DNA from: Brachypodium distachyon
Taxonomy: Eukaryota; Streptophyta; Magnoliopsida; Poales; Poaceae
Direction: 5' to 3'
NCBI RefSeq assembly: GCF_000005505.3
Contig: NC_016133.3
Coordinates: 52,851,237-52,915,236, forward strand
Length of the DNA: 64,000 nt
The first letter of the stretch is position 1, and every line of letters begins with the position of its first letter. The notes beneath the pieces were generated by a model. It did no database searches. It saw only the letters and a list, made by a program, of their open reading frames with translations, and had not been told where the DNA came from. Both the position numbers and the translations under genes were made by a program. Below are positions 58,349 to 64,000 of this stretch, one piece after another.

Positions 58349-58749
58349 TACATGATACCCCTTAAAAAAACGGGCCGACAGGAGCGCAACGATCGCCCCC
58401 CTCGCCAACTGTTCATCAAGCCGCATCCTAAATCATGTCATCCTTTTACCGCTCCTTCTTCCCACTTACTCCAGGATTATTTCGTCTTTCCGGTGGAGAA
58501 GTTGTGTACTCTTCTTGTGCATGATTAAAAACCCGGAGTCTTCTCTTGCCTTTTTGTACCTTCCTCACTTTCCTCAGGATTCTATCGTCCTTTCGGTGGC
58601 GATTATTCAGGGGGCATGAGATTGATGATGGTGCAACTCTTAGTTTGGTGATAGCATGAGGTTTTTTTTGGTTAGCAGTCTGATGTCTGCAATTGGATCC
58701 CATTGCAGGATCTTTTGGAGTATATTTGTGGTTCAGATTGAAATGCAAT

Positions 58750-59237
58750 GAGTAAAATACACCACTAGTCCATGAACTCGGCCGAAATGAACACTTTAGT
58801 TCACAAACTGGAAAAACGCACATGTAAATCCCTAAATTGGGATTACTGTAACACTTTAGTCCAAAAACGGAGATTTTGCCACCGGCCATGTCAACGGAGA
58901 GCCAGGATGATTGCTATAGGGGACACGGGCACAAGAGCGACGCGTGAGGGAGAGAGAGGGCACGGGCGCCGCAACAAAGAGAGCAAACTAGGGTTAGGGA
59001 TTGCTCCGATTTGGGGAACTCGGGATGGATTTTAACTAGCGTAGTCATTTTGCAAGAATCAATCAGCAATCTGCGGTCCTGGCCGAAGCCGACGTGGCGT
59101 GTTTTAGCCCTGTCGAACCATTTTTGGACTAAAGTGTTACAGTAATCCTAGTTTAGGGTTTATGTGTGCGTTTTCCTAGTTCGTGAACTAAAGTGTTCAT
59201 TTCTGCCGAGTTCATGAACTAGTGGTGTATTGTACTC
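58750..59237. mobile_element. MULE-type MITE, 488 bp, copy 2
   Basis: Inverted ends of about 120 bp begin GAGTAAAATACACCACTAGT (left) and GAGTACAATACACCACTAGT (right, complementary strand), with a perfect 9-bp duplication AAATGCAAT (58741-58749 and 59238-59246). The family is the same as 5257-5525 (shared GAGTAAAATACRCC..CTAGTYCATGARCTCG). The 240-bp interior has no transposase. Confidence 0.87.
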
Positions 59238-59246
59238 AAATGCAAT

Positions 59247-60670
59247 CATAAAAAAATAGCAGACAGTCTGTGACGCGGCTGTTCCTCGTCTTGTTTGTAA
59301 CTCTATCTTTTGAAGTAACATATTCAGTTGGAAAGTCTTTTCCCTCCTGTGATTGCTTAAAAATAATTACTCTAGAAAGAAGGAAGACGATGTTTTCGAC
59401 GTCCGGCTGATCGTGTTTTCACTTCGAAGCTACTCAACGATAGGTTCATTGTTAAGTAGTGCAGTGCATCCTCGAATATTAAATCACTTGACTTGCCTGT
59501 ATGTAAAATTCAGTGTTCATCTAAAATACTTAAACATAAGGTTCCACAGACGAACTTGCCAGACGGGACAGGTCAAATACAGCAGAAGTCGCACTAATTA
59601 AGAAGCTTATGATTAGTTAGAAGAACTTGCCCCCACCAGCCCCCTTTCAATAACAAGGAGTCCACTGGCTTTCTAGAAAGTAGAGGCCCAACCATTGCGT
59701 GAGTTCCACATAATTGCACTTTAAACAATTGAAAAATGGTGCCCATAAGTACGTAAGTAAGAATACACTAGTACCGAGTCCTAACCAGCCCGAGCTACCG
59801 AAGAAAACAGAATGGTATTCTGCTTCAAACAACATCTCGTGAACAGAAAAATATTCAGATGTTTTTGACCCGTGTGGAGTTTCTTTCTGAAGTTCCACAG
59901 ACAAAGAGTTGCTGATCCATTAGCTACTGCGTCAACCAAACCCCTAACTGCAAATTGACATATGAAACGCACATGTTATTCGGAGGCCGACACCAAACCA
60001 CAGGATGCCTAGCTGCCAACCCACATTGTTGTACGCAACGATCAAGGGGATGCGTGCGCCATTGGCCACTCGTCAGGCATTATTAGCAGGAAGGCCCTGG
60101 CCACCTAACAAAACCAAACATCTGCGCTCCAGAGCCAAATCAGGTTCGGGTTTCGCTTGAGTTGGGAGGCCATATCCAAAATGATTGTTCATGTGTTCAG
60201 TGTCCACAACTAGCAATGTAACGGTAGAAGGACAGAACAATGTTGAGGGGGGGAGGCTGGAAAGGCCACGATTTTTTTCATTAGGAGAATTAGAAATCCT
60301 TTGACTAATAACTAAACTCACTGATCCAGAGAGAATGCTCTGAAGCAAAATCCAATCGTGTGGAGAGAAAAGGAAAAAAGAAACCAAGTCCTATACAGTT
60401 TATCTAGTAGAAACAGCAAAGCAGTTAAGCAGCCAAGCAGGTTACAGGAGATCTCTCACCAGTCACCAGGCATTTGCAGAGGGAGGATTTCTGCAGCTTG
60501 TTGGTGGTGAGTGATTGATTCACAAGAAGAGATCATCACAACGGTGAGATCTCCAGACTTTGATACGCCTGGCAACTTGATCTCCGCTCGGGAAGTATCA
60601 TCATCCAATCCACGGTCATGTGTTCCAGTTAAAAGAAGCAGAAGAGTTATCTGAAAACAAAATCACTGCT
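59247..60670. other. 3' region of the ATL gene and intergenic sequence
   Basis: The right part (about 60400-60670) is the likely 3' UTR of the minus-strand ATL gene. No second gene was recognised in 1.4 kb; short frames on both strands lack domains. Confidence 0.45.
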
Positions 60671-61819
60671 TCACATTGGAGGAACGGAATCCTTTCCTCT
60701 GCCGCTCTTGCTGCTGAAGCAGGACCTCCCAACCGGCGGCAATCTCTTCGTCGGCGCAGGAGGGTTCGCTGCTGCATCCGCCGGCAGCTTGCTGTGCTCC
60801 CCGTGACACCTTCTCGAGGACCCCGCCAGGAGGCCGCCTTCCCTGGCCACCGTCAGCTCGTCTTCCAGGTTGGCCTGCAGCACGTCGGCGATGGACATGC
60901 GGGCTTCCCGCTGCGTCTCTGGCACTTGCACCGACACTGGCGAATTCGCCCTGGCGCCGTCTTCTCTGATCTCAACGATGCCATTGGCCTCCCCGGACCT
61001 CCCTGGACGCTCATCCTTCGTCGACCCCTGATCATTGCTGCTCGCCACGGGCTGTGCAGCAGGCTCTTCGCGCGTTTGCCTCGGGGAAGCCGGGGAGTAA
61101 TCGCCTATCGTCAGGACGAACTCGTGGTCTCTCCGGTCCTCACGTGGCTGCCGTGGCGAAGCGGCCGCACGGCCCTCCAGCTCGCCGACGGCGATGTTGC
61201 AGCGGCAGAGCGGGCAGCTGGAGTGCGACTTGAGCCACGGGTCGATGCAGGGCAGGTGGAAGGCGTGGCTGCACTTGGGGAGCAAGCGGAGGCTCTCGCC
61301 GTCCCGGAACTCGCCGAGGCACACGGAGCAGTCCGTGCCGTCCACCACGAACCCGTCGCCGCGCTTGTACTTGCACACGGTGATCTTGTTGATCAGCGTC
61401 TCGTCCATCCCGTCAGACGGCGACAAGTTCCACGGATCCTGCTGGCCAGCGGAGGAATCGGCGCCGTGGCCGCCGCCCGCGCCGGAGCCGGAGCCGGGGC
61501 CGAAGAGCCTGGTCCAGAGGGAGCTGAAGGTGCCGCAGTACTTGGAGATGATGGTGTAGTAGCTGACGAGGAGGAAGGCGCTGGCGAGCACCCCGATGAT
61601 GGCGATGACGAGGGGCGAGAAGGCGGGGCCGGAGGAGTCGTCGTCGCCGCTGGGCCCGGCGATGTCGAAGGCCGGCGGCGGGGGCGGGAAGATGAAGTAG
61701 CACCACTGCGGGCAGTACATGCTGCACAGGCCCTGCGAGCAATCCCTCGTTGGCTCGTAGGGCACCCACGTTGGCTGCGGCACCAGAGCTGCTGGAGGAG
61801 GGTTGACCATTGCCGCCAT
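60671..61819 (-). CDS. RING-H2 finger E3 ligase, ATL family, 382 aa
   Basis: Single-exon minus-strand gene, start ATG at 61819 (MAAMVNPPP), stop at 60671. The N-terminal Cys-rich segment [20 protein letters not shown] (residues 21-40) and a Pro run precede one membrane helix at about 69-91 ([20 protein letters not shown]). [11 protein letters not shown] sequence (about 137-146) is the ATL 'GLD' motif with Leu changed to Met. The RING-H2 spans 164-205, CSVC...[14 protein letters not shown]...CPLC, with all eight ligands and the Pro/Trp expected for E2 contact. The Ser/Glu/Arg-rich tail is presumably disordered. It is most like Arabidopsis ATL51/52/54. ATL proteins are membrane-anchored ligases, often rapidly induced by elicitors or stress, but a specific role is not evident here. 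The same frame stays open 111 codons upstream but contains no ATG. Confidence 0.93.
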   Translation of the reverse strand: MAAMVNPPPAALVPQPTWVPYEPTRDCSQGLCSMYCPQWCYFIFPPPPPAFDIAGPSGDDDSSGPAFSPLVIAIIGVLASAFLLVSYYTIISKYCGTFSSLWTRLFGPGSGSGAGGGHGADSSAGQQDPWNLSPSDGMDETLINKITVCKYKRGDGFVVDGTDCSVCLGEFRDGESLRLLPKCSHAFHLPCIDPWLKSHSSCPLCRCNIAVGELEGRAAASPRQPREDRRDHEFVLTIGDYSPASPRQTREEPAAQPVASSNDQGSTKDERPGRSGEANGIVEIREDGARANSPVSVQVPETQREARMSIADVLQANLEDELTVAREGGLLAGSSRRCHGEHSKLPADAAANPPAPTKRLPPVGRSCFSSKSGRGKDSVPPM

Positions 61820-64000
61820 GGAAGATACTAGAAGCGCAGGAGAGGAGCAATCACAAGAAACAGAGATGCTTTTAAATCTCTGTACTTCGTCACACCATCC
61901 CCCGAGATCTAGCACCAGCGGAGCAGAGGATCGGTATGAATTTCTGGCCCAGCTAATTGTGGCGAGAGAGAAGCAAGAGATGTGATTGTCTCTGCTTACT
62001 TCGGGGAATGTGAAAGGGGGAGAAGGAGAATGAGATGCTTCCACCTGCTGCTGCTGCTGAGAGGGGGTATTCTGCTGCAGGCTGCTGCCAGTGAGAGTCT
62101 GGAAGAAACGAGAGGCGAAACCAGTGGCAGTGCGTGCTTGTTTGGAAAGCAAAGAATTTCTGGGAGTGCGAGAGAGAGCCTGAGATCGATGGAGGTGGTG
62201 GTGGTGGTTGGGACTGGGACTGGGGCCTCGTTCTGTGCCGTCCTACAGGTGGTTCTCATTTCGTTTTCTTTCCCTTTCCTCTCCATCTGCTGCTGCTCAT
62301 GTCTTCTGCTTTGCGTTGTTTGTCTTCTTCGGAATTAATACAAGGTAAAGGAGGTGTTTGGATGATCTCTAAGATGATAGAGGTGAATCAGGTGATCCCG
62401 TCTGTGAGTGACTAGCTAGGAATAAAAACTTGGCTATAATGAAGTAATGAGCTGATGAAGGGAGTAAGTGGTGCACATGCGGAGCAATGCAATGTGCCAT
62501 TTTTGGATTGACTGGGAGTGTGTGCATGCAGCTCGTCCATTTCCAAACCGTACCTACTAAGTTTATTTATCGTGAACAGATGAACCCTTGCCTTGGAGTT
62601 GGCCGCTAGCCAAAATGTATAATTTATTAGCTAACTAGTTTGGTCATCGAAGACTATTCAGTTTACTATACCCCGTCAAAAACAAAGTTTGCTTTCGTTC
62701 CCGTTAATGCGCTCGTACGTTTTGTCACTTTGTCAGTCAAGTTAGTAGGGAAAAAGATACCCCGTAAGAGATTTAACAGTAGCATATGACTCCGCCATCA
62801 CAAAGTGCAGTAGAAGAACTGAATGACTGACGATTCACATTGAGAAAGATTACTGACGGTCACAGAAGTCACTCTCATGTACTCTGGCTGCTTTCTTCAG
62901 GCTTAATTCTCCTTGAAAAACTTGCTCCTCCTTCTGTCAACGCGAGTCACTAATCACTTTGCGTTGGTACACCCAAATCTCTTAAATACCAAAACAAAAT
63001 AAACACTAGTATGAGAAGTGTTTTAATTTGGCAAAAAAAATGAGTGTTTTGTGGAAAAAAATTAGGAATAATCCCTCCAATTACTTCCTACCAAACAAGC
63101 ATTTGGGGTTTCTAGTGCTTTTTAATTTGGAGTGGATAATACCCTAGAAAACCCCAAAAAAGCACTAGTCAAACAAGGCCTTACTTCTTCTTAGGAGTCA
63201 GGACCATACAAAACCAGTAATCCCTTGCCTAATCCAGAGAATGACCTGGAGACTGCAGTCGTTTCGTTTCAGGAACAATTTAACGGTACGTTCCATTCCA
63301 TTACTGAAAGGCTGGTCTAAATGGTTCCACAATAAAGAAGAAGAAGAAGTAACAGTTAGCAGGATTTTACACAGGAAGTCAGGACAAAGATTGATGAGTG
63401 TATCAGACTGGCAGGCGACGAAAAGATCATTTGATCTGATGGACCAGATAGTGAAGGCCGATCTGATTCAATCAATGGGTACATACGTTCCTAATAATTT
63501 TTGGGCCTCAAAACGTCGTTTTCAGTCGACATTTGGGACGTCAATGTGTGACAGCAACAGGATACGTACGAAGTTGGGCGGTTCCGTTCATTTGAAAGAT
63601 GAAGACCACCTAACCGAGTCTTAGTTGGTAAACAACAGAAGACTACGCGAAGCAGCGCTGTAGGTTTTCATATACTGAATAACTTCTGCAACGCAGCAAA
63701 GTATCAACATGAAGTAATCTTTCCTTTTTCTTTCTGAAACAAGAGGATCATTTTATTTTATTTTGCGGGGAAGGATATTTTGTTCTCTATGAACACAAGG
63801 GCTGGGGCACTGTCTCATGGTTTTCATCAAAACACATCAGATAAGGTGGGTAAAGGGGGGAAGACTTCAGAATAGTAGAAAAATGAAATGAACACTGCTG
63901 ATAAACTGACAGAAAGCAATCATATGTGCAAAAAGCGTAGACTTGGAATTAATAATAGGTGAGTTTTCTTTATAGTACAGATATGATATATACGGAGGGA
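61820..64000. other. ATL promoter/leader and right-edge intergenic sequence
   Basis: About 61820-62330 is GC-richer and likely leader/promoter of the minus-strand ATL gene. The rest is AT-rich with no gene recognised; a 127-codon open frame at 63241-63624 has no domain and poor coding character. The last bases, TACGGAGGGA, look like the first bases of another Stowaway element cut by the window edge. Confidence 0.4.

Noticed and set aside
61832..62152. ATL start codon further upstream
   Set aside because: No ATG exists in the extension, and MAAMVNPPP followed by the Cys-rich segment matches the family's usual N-terminus.
63241..63624. 127-codon open frame near the right edge
   Set aside because: No domain, no splice or promoter context, and composition like the surrounding non-coding DNA.

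Overview
This window is nuclear DNA from a grass, most likely a cool-season (Pooideae) grass. Seven intron-bearing or single-exon plant genes lie about one per 9 kb. Their GC-rich first exons, and a dozen or more short Stowaway elements with ends close to CTCCCTCCG and TA target duplications, are typical of Brachypodium or Triticeae gene space. The species is an inference; the plant and grass assignment is well supported. No bacterial, organellar or CRISPR sequence was seen.

Layout, left to right. 0-9.6 kb: a small gene of unknown function (CDS 3977-4222, with an intron in its 5' leader), a MULE-type MITE, and a decayed, intron-retaining copy of the 3' half of an ALG2-type glycosyltransferase (8164-9211) with a LINE tail just beyond it. 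9.6-15 kb: no recognisable gene. 15.1-18.8 kb: a clade-C (POLTERGEIST-like) PP2C phosphatase whose last intron is swollen by MITEs. 19.5-22.8 kb: a transposon cluster made of a MITE, a 5'-truncated LINE and a 1.2-kb MULE with a PIF/Harbinger MITE nested inside. 24.4-25.8 kb: a single-exon U-box/ARM E3 ligase. 26.9-33.5 kb: the 13-exon AP-2 complex mu subunit. 34.5-41.4 kb: a 10-exon acetylornithine deacetylase whose 4.1-kb first intron holds several elements, including a head-to-head LTR rearrangement and a TRIM-like element. 44.6-50.6 kb: a decayed Copia retrotransposon. 52.4-53.1 kb: a diverged tandem repeat. 54.7-57.3 kb: a subgroup Ia bHLH transcription factor. 60.7-61.8 kb, minus strand: an ATL-family RING-H2 ligase.

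The genes do not form a pathway or cluster. They are ordinary neighbours covering signalling phosphatase, two ubiquitin ligases, endocytic adaptor, ornithine metabolism and transcription factor. All but the ATL gene are on the plus strand. Exon boundaries below were placed by hand from GT/AG sites, phase continuity and family knowledge, and each multi-exon CDS sums to a whole number of codons.

The least ordinary signals are in the mobile DNA. One is an LTR joined head-to-head to a second LTR start through a 36-nt tRNA-like segment, which looks like an aberrant reverse-transcription product. Another is a reading frame inside the Copia LTRs that would splice in phase onto gag. The 9-mer TACTCCGTA is also over-represented.
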